Source of the DNA: RPQJ01 sp963762315
Lineage (GTDB): Bacteria > Pseudomonadota > Gammaproteobacteria > Steroidobacterales > Steroidobacteraceae
Length of the DNA stretch: 64,000 nucleotides
Direction of reading: 5' to 3'
Assembly: GCA_963762315.1 (NCBI GenBank)
Contig: CAVXKO010000005.1
Coordinates: 496,001 to 560,000 of the forward strand
The position numbers and the translations under genes were made by a program. The notes beneath the pieces were generated by a model. It saw only the letters and a list, made by a program, of their open reading frames with translations, had not been told where the DNA came from and made no database searches. Shown piece after piece: positions 27,315-36,363 of this stretch. Every line of letters starts with the position of its first letter. Position 1 is the first letter of the stretch.

Positions 27315-28637
27315 ATGGATAACACGCTGCTGCTGGTCTATGCGGCGCCGCTTGTCGCGATCTGGGTCTGGTACCTCGGCCGCCGCAGCCGCAAGGAGCG
27401 GCACAATCGCGCTGTGCAGGAAAAAGCGGCGGCCTCGGGCCTCGCGGAACCCGCTTCCCTGCATCCGGTGATCAATACCGCCAAGTGCATCGGCTGCGGC
27501 TCCTGCGTCAAGGCCTGCCCGGAGCAGCCCGAACATCACGTGCTCGGCCTGATCGGCGGCAAGGCCCAGCTCATCGGCCCGTCGGACTGCATCGGTCACG
27601 GCGCTTGCCGGGCCGCCTGCCCGGCCGACGCGATCACCCTGGTCTTCGGCACCGAGCAGCGCGGCGTCGAGATCCCGCTGCTCAGCTCGAATTTCGAGAC
27701 GTCCGTGCCCGGCATGTTCATCGCCGGCGAGCTGGGCGGAATGGGTCTCATCCGTAATGCGCTCTCGCAGGGTCGGCAGGCGGTCGACGCGATCCACCAG
27801 AGGCGGCCCAAGGCGCGCGACAAGCTCGACCTGCTGATCGTCGGCGCGGGCCCGGCAGGCTTCTCGGCATCGCTCGCCGCCAAGTCGCACGGCATGAAGT
27901 TCATCACCGTCGAGCAGGAGTCGCTCGGCGGCTGCGTGTTCCAGTATCCGCGCGCAAAGCTCGTGATGACGGCGCCGGCCGACATCCCGCTGGTCGGCAA
28001 GGTGCGCTTCACGCAGACGTCCAAGGAAGAACTGCTCGAGTTCTGGACCGGCGTCGAGCGCAAGACCGGCGTCGGCGCGCACATGCGCTATCGCGAGAGG
28101 CGTCAGTTCGATCGACAAGGATCCGCACGGGCGGATTCGTCGTGCGCACGACGAAAGGCAGAATACCGCGCGATGAGCGTGCTGCTGGCGATCGGCCGGC
28201 GCGGCACGCCGCGCAAGCTCGACGTGCCCGGCGAGAACCTGCCGAAGGTCGTCTACCGTCTCATCGATCCCGAACAGTACGCCGAGCAGCGCGTGCTGGT
28301 CGTCGGGGGCGGCGACAGCGCGCTCGAGGCCGCGGCGAGCATCGCCGAAAGCGGCTGTCCCTCGACGTGACGTTGTCCTACCGCGGCGACGGCTTCGCGC
28401 GCGCCAAGCAGCGCAATCGCGAGCGCATTGCCGCTGCTGCAGCGAGCGGCAACCTGACGTGTCCTGCTCGAATCGAACGTGCGGCGCATCGAGCCCGACA
28501 AGGTGGTCCTCGACTACCGGGGGTCGGACATCGAACTGGACAACGACGCGGTGATCGTCAGTGCGGGCGGCATCCTGCCCACGGATTTCCTGCGCAAGAT
28601 CGGCATCGATGTCGAGACCAAGTATGGGACGGCCTGA
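27315..28637 (+). CDS. Membrane-anchored ferredoxin/FAD-NAD(P) oxidoreductase, frameshifted
   Basis: About 440 residues. One N-terminal helix (LLLVYAAPLVAIWVWYLG) is followed by two [4Fe-4S] motifs (CIGCGSCVKACPE and CIGHGACRAACP). A pyridine-nucleotide-disulfide-reductase-like module follows with an FAD site (LLIVGAGPAGFSASLAAK), an NAD(P) site (VLVVGGGDSALEAAASIAE) and a C-terminal AVIVSAGGILPTDFL. Frameshifts near 28095-28160, 28365 and 28455 are bridged to reach the TGA at 28637. It could pass electrons from NAD(P)H or ferredoxin to the adjacent inner-membrane and multihaem proteins, or the reverse. Divergent from the cytochrome operon. Confidence 0.75.
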
Positions 28638-30634
28638 CGTGCGGCCTGCGTTTCGCCGACGCATCGCGGCGACCGCTGCCGTCGCAGCGGCGTTGCTGGC
28701 ATTCGTTGCCGGCGCGTCGCCGGCGACGACCGATCCGCTCGAGCCCGCGAAGGCCGCCATCCGGTTGAAGGACTACGGCGGGGCCACGACCAAGCTCGCG
28801 GCGCTCGCGCAGGCGGGCAATCGCGGACGCGCAATACCTGCTCGGCACGCTGTATCTCGCCGGTCTCGGCACGGCTGCGCCGGACGTCGACCGCGCGCGG
28901 CAATTGTTCGAGCAGTCCGCGGCCAAGGGCAACGGCCGGGCGGCCTTGGCGCTCTCGGCCATCGCTGCCACTCAGCAGCCCCCGGACGCTGTCTCAGCAC
29001 GCTCCTGGCTGGAGCGGGCGGCCGCGGCCGGCGACCCGCGGGCGCAGGAACTGTTGAAGAAGAACGCGCTGCCGCTCGAGTTCCGGCCACAGGACGAGTT
29101 CAAGGACGACCTCACGCGCATGGCGGCGTTCCTTGACGCGGCCGACCGCAACGATGCGCACACGCTCGAAGCGCTTGCGAGCGCAGATCTGGTCGCCGCG
29201 ACCGACGAATTCGGTCGAACGGCACTGCATCACGCGGCGGAGAGCGGCTCGGCGGACGCCGTGCGCTTCCTGCTGTCGCGTGGTGCGAAGGTGACCGCGA
29301 CCGATCGATACGGTGTGACGCCCCTCATGCTGGCCGCAGGTTCCGAATCGCCGCAAGTGAGTGCCGCGCTCCTGAAGGCGAAAGCCAGTGTCGCGGACAA
29401 GGACACGGCTGGCAGCACGGCGCTGTTCTACGCGGCGCGGGGCGGACGGATCGAGCAGACTCAGCAGCTCCTCGATGCCGGCGCGGACGTTCGCGCGCGC
29501 AATTCCGGCGAATGGACGGCGATCGATTATGCGCTGCAGTCCGATGCCCGGGAGGTCGCGGACCTGCTGCGCTCGAAAGGCGCCGTGGCGGCGCGGCGCG
29601 CGACGAGTTCACCGTCCGCAATGGTCGGCGAAGTCTCGCGACCGGCTCCAGGCACGCCCGATGCCTACGCGGGTTGGCCGGACGTGGTCGTCGCGGCCAG
29701 CAGGAACGACCCGACGATGCTGAAGGCCGTGCTGGCGCGCGGTGGCGATCCCAATGCCGTGACGGCCGGCGGCGCGTCGGCGCTGCTCATGGCGGTCCAG
29801 TCCGGGGCCGCCGAGAACGTGCGCCTGCTGCTCGACAAAGGCGCCAATCCTTCGCGCGGCGGAGCGAATCAGCCCACGCCGCTCGTCGCTGCGGTACGCC
29901 GCGGCGAGCCGACCGCCGTGCAGGCCCTGCTCGACCGCAAGGCGGACGTGAACGGTCACGCGGCAAACGAATGGCCGCCGCTGATCACGGCCGTGCAGTC
30001 TGGCAACGCGGTGATCGTGCTGCAGTTGCTGTCGGCGGGCGCGAATCCGAACACCAAGGACGATCACGGCAACACGGCGCTCGCGCTCGCGGCCGCGCAG
30101 GGCAAGGTGCAGATCGTCGGGCACCTGCTGCAGGCGAAGGCGGATCCTTCGCTCGCGGATGCGGACGGGCACGCGCCGCTCTGGAGCGCCGCGTGCAACG
30201 ACCAGGCGGAGATCGTGTCCCACCTGCTGCAATCCGGAGCCGCAGCGGACGCCGCCGACGCGGACGGTCTTGCGCCGATTGCGTGCGCTGCGGCGCGAGG
30301 TCACACCGAGAGCGTCGATCGACTCGTGCGAGGCGGTGCGAGCGTGAAGGTGCACACGAAAGCAGGCGACACGCCACTGATGCTCGCTGCGGGCGCAGGG
30401 CACGCGGAGACCGTGCGCCGCCTGCTGGCCGCTTCCGCCGATGCGAACGTGCAGAATCGCTACGGCGACACCGCGTTGATCCTCGCCAGCCAGTCCGGCC
30501 GTGCCGACGTGGTGAAGCTGCTCGTCGGTTCCGGAGCCAGCAAGGCCATCCGCAATCGCGACGGTGTCGCGGCAGCCGATGCGGCCAAGGCGCGGGGATT
30601 CACGGAGATCGCCGCGCTGCTCGAGCGCAGCTAG
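28624..30634 (+). CDS. Secreted Sel1/ankyrin-repeat protein, one frameshift
   Basis: About 670 residues when an extra G near 28826 (CGCGGACGC) is ignored. A signal-like N-terminus (RRRIAATAAVAAALLAFVAG) is followed by Sel1/TPR-like repeats (AQYLLGTLYLAGLGTA; ALALSAIAAT). From about residue 180 at least ten ankyrin repeats follow (e.g. EFGRTALHHAAESGSADAV; RYGDTALILASQSGRADVV). It overlaps the oxidoreductase stop by 14 nt, so the two are translationally coupled. A periplasmic scaffold for the redox complex is a guess; ankyrin proteins bind partners rather than catalyse. Convergent with lipoprotein B. Confidence 0.75.
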
Positions 30635-30650
30635 GCGCGGCTGGCTGCGC

Positions 30651-31241
30651 TCAGCGTTCCGGGCCGTCACCGTCCAGGAAGGCAGTGATCGCCGCGCGGC
30701 TGTCTTCCCACAGCTCGTAGCGCTCGAGCGCCCCGTCGCGGTGGCCGAACGCGCTCAGCTCCCTGGCTTGCGCCACGAGCCGCAGGTCGGCCCGACTGGT
30801 CACTGCGATGACCATGCGGGCATCGCTGCTCGGCGGCTTCACCGGCGCCTCACTGAGACCCAACTCGCTCAGCGCCGCGTCCCGCAACGCGATCTTGATC
30901 TGCCGGCCGTCGGCGTCCAGCGTGTACTCGAGCGGCGGTTCGTGGCCGAAGCTCTTGTCGAGCGTCGACCACGTGTAGCCATACCAGTAGAGCGTGCGGG
31001 CCCCTCCGCGATTGATCTCGACGGGCGCCAGCGTGAGGAAATTGCGCGCATTCGCCGAATAGGTCGCCTGCGCCTCTCCGAACAGCAGCCCGGGGCCTGC
31101 GACCGTGACCGTCGCGGCCGTGCGCTCGTCCTGGTATTCGCGAACCGCCGGCGGCGCGGCGCAGCCGGCGAGGGCGCACGCGAGGAGTGCGGCGGACAGC
31201 AGCGCCGGGTGACGGGATCGTTGCTTCGCGGTGCGGGGCAT
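30651..31241 (-). CDS. Putative lipoprotein B (paralogue of lipoprotein A)
   Basis: 196 residues, intact. MPRTAKQRSRHPALLSAALL is followed by the lipobox LAGC. The conserved body reads YSANARNFLTLAPVEINRGG, WYGYTWSTLDKS and LDADGRQIKIAL, and ends in ERYELWEDSRAAITAFL. No known domain was recognised. The same architecture as lipoprotein A at 16135-16732 shows that they are paralogues. It starts 11 nt after the yicC stop on the same strand, so it is probably the last gene of a yicC operon. Confidence 0.75.
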   Translation of the reverse strand: MPRTAKQRSRHPALLSAALLACALAGCAAPPAVREYQDERTAATVTVAGPGLLFGEAQATYSANARNFLTLAPVEINRGGARTLYWYGYTWSTLDKSFGHEPPLEYTLDADGRQIKIALRDAALSELGLSEAPVKPPSSDARMVIAVTSRADLRLVAQARELSAFGHRDGALERYELWEDSRAAITAFLDGDGPER

Positions 31242-31252
31242 GGCGTTGAGGG

Positions 31253-32122
31253 CTACTCGACGTTCTGGACCTGCTCGCGCATCTGCTCGATGAGCACCTT
31301 GATGTCCACCGCGCTGCGCGTGGTGTCGACGTCCTGGGATTTCGACGAGAGCGTGTTCGCCTCGCGATTCAGTTCCTGCATCAGGAAATCCAGACGCCGG
31401 CCGGCGGGTTCCTTCGAATCGAGGATCTGCAGGGTCTCGGTGAGGTGGCTGCCGAGCCGGTCGAGTTCTTCCTCGAAATCCATCTTGTAGGCGAGCAGCA
31501 CGAGTTCCTGCTCGAGGCGCTCCGGGTCCACCTGCGTGCCGAGCTGCGCGATCCGCTCCGTCACGCGGGTGCGAATGCGCGCGCTCAGCTCCGGCAGCCG
31601 TGCCCGCACCAGCGCGACGCTCTGCTGCAGCGACTCGCACCGGGTGCGCAGCATCTCGTGGATGCGCGCGCCTTCCCGGGCACGGGCCTCGTTGAGGTCC
31701 GCGGCCGTCTCCTTGACCAGGCTCATGGCCTCGGCCAGGACCGGGGCCAGGTCGCGCTCGGCTTCGCGCACGACACCCGGCCAGCGCAGCAGGTCGAGCG
31801 AATTGACGTTGCCGCGGGACAGGCCCGCAATCTCCGCGACTTCCCCGGCGCGCTGCACCAGCTGCTCGAGCAGCGGCCGATTGATTTCGAGCGTGCCCCC
31901 CGTCGCGGACGAACTGCGCAGGTACAGGCCGGCGTCGACCTTGCCGCGGCGGAGCGTGGACGTGAGCAGCTGCCGGGCGTCGTTCTCGAGGCCGCGCAAC
32001 TCTTCCGGCATGCGCAGGGACAGCTCGAGGTAGCGGTGATTGACGGCCCGCAGTTCGCAGGTGAGGGTGCCCCACGGGCCCTGGCGCTCGCGCCGGGCAA
32101 AGCCGGTCATGCTGCGGATCAT
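31253..32122 (-). CDS. yicC: YicC family endoribonuclease/stress protein
   Basis: 289 residues from the canonical start MIRSMTGFARRERQGPWG. The middle contains SLRMPEELRGLE and RGKVDAGLYL; the C-terminal DUF1732 region includes EELDRLGSHLTETLQIL and ends FLMQELNREANTLSSKS. YicC proteins are linked to stationary-phase survival and have reported RNase activity. The upstream ATG at 32155 is less likely than the homology-supported 32122. Typically next to gmk; here separated from it by the electron-transfer locus. Confidence 0.93.
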   Translation of the reverse strand: MIRSMTGFARRERQGPWGTLTCELRAVNHRYLELSLRMPEELRGLENDARQLLTSTLRRGKVDAGLYLRSSSATGGTLEINRPLLEQLVQRAGEVAEIAGLSRGNVNSLDLLRWPGVVREAERDLAPVLAEAMSLVKETAADLNEARAREGARIHEMLRTRCESLQQSVALVRARLPELSARIRTRVTERIAQLGTQVDPERLEQELVLLAYKMDFEEELDRLGSHLTETLQILDSKEPAGRRLDFLMQELNREANTLSSKSQDVDTTRSAVDIKVLIEQMREQVQNVE

Positions 32123-32223
32123 TCGGGTGTGTCCGGAAAAAGCGCCATGAAACAAGGGATTCCGGCGCGCGTGGCCCTTGGGGAAACACGCTGCGGGATG
32201 TTATAAACAGGGCAGGAGTTTAC

Positions 32224-32997
32224 ATGAGAACAGGCGTGCCGGAGCCAGCCTTGCAGATCGAGCACGCGGATCTGAGCCTTCTCGGGAATCGCGAAGAAAA
32301 CCAGGATCGTGTCGCCATCGCCGTCGGTGAAGGCAGCGCGTTCCTGGTCGTCGTGGACGGCATGGGCGGCCATGCGGATGGCGCGCGTGCAGCCGAAACG
32401 GCGATCCGCACGATGGTGGGTGAATTCTGGGACGCCAGCCAGCCGCTGTTCGACCCGGAAGGCTTCCTGCACCTTACGATCGGCCGCGCCCACGATGCCG
32501 TCGTGAGTCTCGGCGAAGACCTGCCCCCCGAGATCCGCCCGCGCGCCACGTGCGCCGTCTGCCTCGTGCAGGGCTCGAGCGCCTACTGGGCCCACGTCGG
32601 CGACAGTCGCGTCTATCTGCTGCGCAACGGCGAGATCTTCGACCGCACGCGCGACCACAGCCACGTCGAACTGCTGCTGCGCGCCGGACGCATCACCGAG
32701 CAGCAGGCGCTCGTGCACCCGATGCGCAACTACGTCGAATGCTGCATCGGCGGCGATCCGGTGCTGCCCGAGATGACGCTGAGCGGCCGGCGCGCGCTCA
32801 AGCCCAGCGACGTGATGCTCCTGTGCTCGGACGGACTGTGGTCCGGCCTGACGGACGAACAGGTCGCCACGCTGGGCCGCAGGCCCGACCAGGAATTGCG
32901 TGAATCGCTGGCCGACCTCGGCCAGCGCGCGGTGCTCGCATCGGCGCCCTTCGCCGACAACACGACGGCTGCCGCGATCCGCTGGATCGGGCCCTGA
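32224..32997 (+). CDS. PP2C-type serine/threonine protein phosphatase
   Basis: 257 residues with the PPM metal-binding motifs in order: GNREENQD, VVVDGMGGHADG, VGDSRVYLLR, LCSDGLW and DNTT near the C-terminus. It dephosphorylates Ser/Thr in partner proteins using Mg2+/Mn2+. The ATG at 32224 has an AGGAG ribosome-binding site. No cognate kinase is adjacent in this window. Divergent from yicC and followed 19 nt later by rph. Confidence 0.9.
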   Translation: MRTGVPEPALQIEHADLSLLGNREENQDRVAIAVGEGSAFLVVVDGMGGHADGARAAETAIRTMVGEFWDASQPLFDPEGFLHLTIGRAHDAVVSLGEDLPPEIRPRATCAVCLVQGSSAYWAHVGDSRVYLLRNGEIFDRTRDHSHVELLLRAGRITEQQALVHPMRNYVECCIGGDPVLPEMTLSGRRALKPSDVMLLCSDGLWSGLTDEQVATLGRRPDQELRESLADLGQRAVLASAPFADNTTAAAIRWIGP

Positions 32998-33016
32998 CAC
33001 ACACGGAGTCCACCCC

Positions 33017-33778
33017 TTGAGACCGAGCGGACGCGCACCGGACGAGCTGCGCCACGTGCGCATTACCCGCGGCTTCACGCGCCACGCGGAGGGTTCCGTG
33101 CTCGTCGAGTTCGGCGACACGCGCGTGCTCGTCACGGCGTCGGTCGAAGACGGCGTGCCGTCGTTCCTGCGCGGCAAGGGCGAGGGCTGGGTCACGGCGG
33201 AGTACGGCATGCTCCCTCGCGCGACGCACAGCCGCAGCGCGCGGGAAGCGGCGCGCGGCAAGCAGGGCGGGCGCACGCTCGAGATCCAGCGCCTGATCGG
33301 ACGCTCGCTGCGCGCGGTGATGGACATGCGCGCGCTCGGCGAGCGCACCGTCACGCTCGACTGCGACGTGCTGCAGGCCGACGGCGGTACGCGCACGGCG
33401 GCCATCACGGGCGCATACGTCGCGCTCGCGGATGCGATGGAAACGCTGTCGCGCCGCCAGGCGCTGAAATCGAGTCCGCTGCACGGCCAGGTCGCGGCCG
33501 TCTCGGTCGGCATCGTCAATGGCGCATCCGTCGTCGACCTCGACTATGCCGAGGATTCTTCGGCCGAGACCGACATGAACGTCGTGATGAACAACGGCGG
33601 CGGTTTCATCGAAGTCCAGGGCACGGCCGAAGGCCATGCGTTCCGCCGACACGAGCTCGACGAGCTGCTGAACCTCGCCGCCGGCGCGTGCCAGCATCTG
33701 TTCGCGGTGCAGCTCGACGCGCTGCAGGCGCCGCTGCCGGAGCGCCAGGGCTCGGGCAAACCGGGCAAGGGGCGGTGA
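33017..33778 (+). CDS. rph: Ribonuclease PH
   Basis: Phosphorolytic 3'-5' exoribonuclease that trims tRNA precursors. The TTG start at 33017 opens into the canonical RPSGRAPDELRHVRITRGF, with GGAG 8 nt upstream. Conserved features are GWVTAEYGMLPRATHSR, TLDCDVLQADGGTRTAAI and the phosphate-site Arg in RAVMDMRALGERT. 253 residues. The stop overlaps the rdgB start as TGATG. Confidence 0.95.
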   Translation: MRPSGRAPDELRHVRITRGFTRHAEGSVLVEFGDTRVLVTASVEDGVPSFLRGKGEGWVTAEYGMLPRATHSRSAREAARGKQGGRTLEIQRLIGRSLRAVMDMRALGERTVTLDCDVLQADGGTRTAAITGAYVALADAMETLSRRQALKSSPLHGQVAAVSVGIVNGASVVDLDYAEDSSAETDMNVVMNNGGGFIEVQGTAEGHAFRRHELDELLNLAAGACQHLFAVQLDALQAPLPERQGSGKPGKGR

Positions 33779-34405
33779 TGCCGGGCCGCCCCGCCTTCCC
33801 GGCGCGGGTGGTCCTCGCGACGGGCAACCCGGGCAAGTTGCGCGAAATGCGCGACATCCTCGCGCCGTGGCAGGTCGAGGTCCGCCCGCTCGCCGAGTTC
33901 ACGCCGCAATCGGCCGATGAGACCGGCCTCAGCTTCGTCGAAAACGCCATCCTGAAGGCGCGTTTCGCGTCGGAGGCTGCGGGCCTGCCCGCCATCGCCG
34001 ACGATTCGGGGCTCGAGGTCGATGCGCTGCATGGCGCGCCGGGAATCTACTCCGCGCGTTACGCCGGCCCGGGGGCCGACGACGCGGCCAACAATCGCAA
34101 GCTGCTCGCCGAACTCGCGCAGGTGCCGGACGAGCGGCGCACGGCGCGCTACCGTTGCGCGATGGTCTACCTGCGCTGGGCGACCGATCCGTCACCGGTG
34201 ATCGCGCAGGCGGCCTGGGAAGGCCGCATTGCGCGCGGGCCGCGCGGCACGGGCGGCTTCGGCTACGACCCGCTGTTCGTCGTCGCGGGCGGCGAGCGCA
34301 TGGCCGCCGAGTTCGACGCGGCCGAGAAGAACCGCGTCAGCCACCGTGGACAAGCGCTGCGCGCGCTCGTCGTTGCGCTTGGGCGCAGCCCCGACCGGCG
34401 CATGA
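33778..34405 (+). CDS. rdgB: XTP/dITP diphosphatase, frameshifted at 3' end
   Basis: House-cleaning pyrophosphatase for XTP, dITP and ITP. N-terminal ATGNPGKLREMRDIL, metal site LPAIADDSGLEVDAL, and GIYSARYAG and GTGGFGYDPLF are diagnostic. With one C removed from the CCCC near 34390, the protein ends GRSPTGA and its TGA overlaps the hemW ATG (ATGA). As printed the frame runs on without a stop. About 208 residues. Confidence 0.9.
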
Positions 34406-35567
34406 CCCTGCTGCGCGACGTCGCCGCTCGCGCTGTACGTCCACCTGCCGTGGTGCGTGCGCAAGTGCCCGTATTGCGACTTCAACTCGCATGCGGTGCC
34501 GGGCGCAGGAGTGCCGCAGGAACCCTACGTCGCCGCGCTGCTCGACGATCTCCGCCATGCGGCCGCGCAATGCGCCGGCCGCGACATCGTCTCGGTGTTC
34601 TTCGGCGGCGGCACGCCGAGCCTTTTCTCGCCGGATTCCGTCGCGCAAGTGCTGAGCGGCGCGCGCGGCCTGCTGCCGTTCGCCGCGGACGCCGAGGTCA
34701 CGCTCGAGGCCAACCCTGGAACGCTCGAACGCGGCCGGTTCGCCGACTACGCGGCGGCGGGGGTCAATCGGGTGTCGCTCGGCGCGCAGAGCTTCGACGA
34801 CGACAAGCTCGAACAGCTCGGCCGCATCCACGCAGGCCGCGAGATCGAGGCCGCGGTCGAGGACCTGCGCGCGGCGGGCATCGGCAATTTCAATCTCGAC
34901 CTGATGTACGCCTTGCCGCAACAGACGCTCGAGGAAGCGTTGGCCGACGTTGCGCGCGCGGTCGAACTCGCGCCGACGCATCTCTCGCACTACCAGCTGA
35001 CGCTCGAGCCCGGCACGCCGTTCGCGCGCCGGCCGCCGCAGCTGCCGGACGACGAGGCGGCCTACGACATGCAGTTGGCCTGCCAGGAAGCCATCGCTGC
35101 GGCCGGTTACGCGCAGTACGAGGTGTCGGCCTACGCGCAGCCGTCGCGGCGCTGCGCCCACAACCTCAACTACTGGCAGTACGGCGATTACCTCGGCATC
35201 GGCGCGGGCGCGCACGGCAAGATCACGGACAGCGCGGGCGGCAGCATCGTGCGCACGGCTGCGTGCGAGACATCCGGCGGCGTATCTCGCTGCCGCCGAA
35301 CCGGCGGAGCGGGTCGTGGAGTTCCGCGAAGTCGCGCGCGGGCGAACGCCCGTTCGAGTTCGCGCTCAACGCGCTGCGACTGCTCGAGGGGTTCAGCTTC
35401 GAGACCTTCGAAGCGCGCACGGGACTGGCCCGGCGGGTCCTCGACCGGCCGGTTGCGGAGGCGGTTGCGCGCGGTTTGCTGGTCGAGCGTGCCGGGGGCG
35501 GCTGGCGGCCGACCGGGCTCGGCGCCGCTTCCTCAATGACTTGCAACGACTTTTTCTGCCGGAGTAG
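34402..35567 (+). CDS. hemW: HemW-type radical SAM protein (haem chaperone), several frameshifts
   Basis: About 388 residues in composite. The radical-SAM motif CVRKCPYCDF lies directly after LALYVHLPW. FFGGGTPSL, TLEANPGTLE, RVSLGAQSF and NLNYWQYGDYLGIGAGAHG follow, and the C-terminus is RFLNDLQRLFLPE. HemW was long misnamed a coproporphyrinogen oxidase; family members bind haem and act in haem trafficking. Shifts are needed near 34425, 35268, 35338 and 35525. The gene is normally conserved and intact, so these look like sequence errors. Confidence 0.88.
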
Positions 35568-35592
35568 CCCGGATCCCTTCGATCGGGCTTGT
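35565..35592 (+). terminator. Weak hairpin after hemW
   Basis: AGCCCG-G-ATC and GAT-CGGGCT flank a CCTTC loop (35566-35589), immediately overlapping the hemW TAG. No T-run follows, so an intrinsic terminator is only a possibility. Confidence 0.3.
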
Positions 35593-35744
35593 GCGATGGC
35601 GCCCGGTGAGGCGCCCGGAGGAGCGTGAAAGGCTTGCGGAACGGAGTCGGATCGGCTAGGCGCGAATCCAGTTATGCACACGCCGGGTGGGGCGATTGAG
35701 ATACGCCATGTTACAGGCTCTAATCGAAGTGAAACATGAGCGTA

Positions 35745-35884
35745 CCATCTTAACTTATTGTTTTAATAAGCAAAAAAGGCGTGGTCAAAATTTAACCAAA
35801 GCAGAAATCCTCGCATTCCACTCGCATGCCGTCCGGTGTCGGACCTGCTCATCCACAAAGTTATCCACAGGTTTTGTGGATAAC
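35745..35884. other. AT-rich tract with DnaA-box inverted repeat
   Basis: Two perfect DnaA boxes in opposite orientation: TTATCCACA at 35861-35869 and TGTGGATAA at 35875-35883. They lie within the perfect inverted repeat GTTATCCACA/TGTGGATAAC with a 5-nt spacer. A one-mismatch box TCATCCACA is at 35849-35857. A markedly AT-rich tract (35745-35812, e.g. TTATTGTTTTAATAAGC and AAAATTTAACC) precedes them. This resembles the unwinding element plus boxes of a replication origin or a DnaA-titration site. No dnaA or dnaN is nearby. The remaining gap 35593-36027 holds no convincing gene. Confidence 0.45.
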
Positions 35885-36027
35885 CACGGTGGCTAAAGCC
35901 TGGACCCGGTCCCGATGGCCGCCTGCCACCGGCTGCGGGGCTTACGAGGGCGCCTGAACTTGATCCACCGTCCGCCGGCCCCTATACTTCGCGGCCCACT
36001 TTCGACGACGTGCCAAGGGCCCCGGCC

Positions 36028-36231
36028 ATGAAGAGCGGAATCCATCCGGACTACAAAGCGATCAAGGTCACCTGCAGCTGCGGGAACGCATTCGAGACGC
36101 GCTCGACGCTCGGCCAGGACCTGCAGATCGAAGTCTGCTCGAACTGCCACCCGTTCTACACGGGCAAGCAGAAGATCGTGGACACCGGCGGCCGCGTCGA
36201 TCGCTTCCGCAAGAAGTACGCCAAGGGCTGA
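36028..36231 (+). CDS. rpmE: 50S ribosomal protein L31 (zinc-binding type)
   Basis: 67 residues. The start MKSGIHPDYKAIKVTCSCGN is set by homology; an upstream ATG at 36010 lacks support. The zinc ligands CSCGN and CSNCHPFY mark the Zn-bound form, as opposed to the zinc-free paralogue used under zinc limitation. Typical C-terminus RVDRFRKKY. Monocistronic, followed by an intrinsic terminator. Confidence 0.96.
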   Translation: MKSGIHPDYKAIKVTCSCGNAFETRSTLGQDLQIEVCSNCHPFYTGKQKIVDTGGRVDRFRKKYAKG

Positions 36232-36257
36232 TCCGGGTTCTTCCCGGGCGGTTTGCC

Positions 36258-36290
36258 AGCGGGGCGCCTTGTGCGCCCCGTTTCATTTCA
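36258..36290 (+). terminator. Intrinsic terminator after rpmE
   Basis: GGGGCGC (36261-36267) and GCGCCCC (36273-36279) with a CTTGT loop are followed by GTTTCATTTC. It is placed 30 nt after the rpmE stop. Confidence 0.7.
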
Positions 36291-36363
36291 GGCTTGCGGG
36301 AACTTTGTGCCCTGGCAGACCCACTCTAGACTCAGGATCCCCCACTAGACGAGGGTTGCCCGC

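Noticed and set aside
35687..35896. Small open frame in the AT-rich gap (69 codons)
   Set aside because: No ribosome-binding site or family likeness, and it spans the DnaA boxes; chance frame in AT-rich DNA is more likely.
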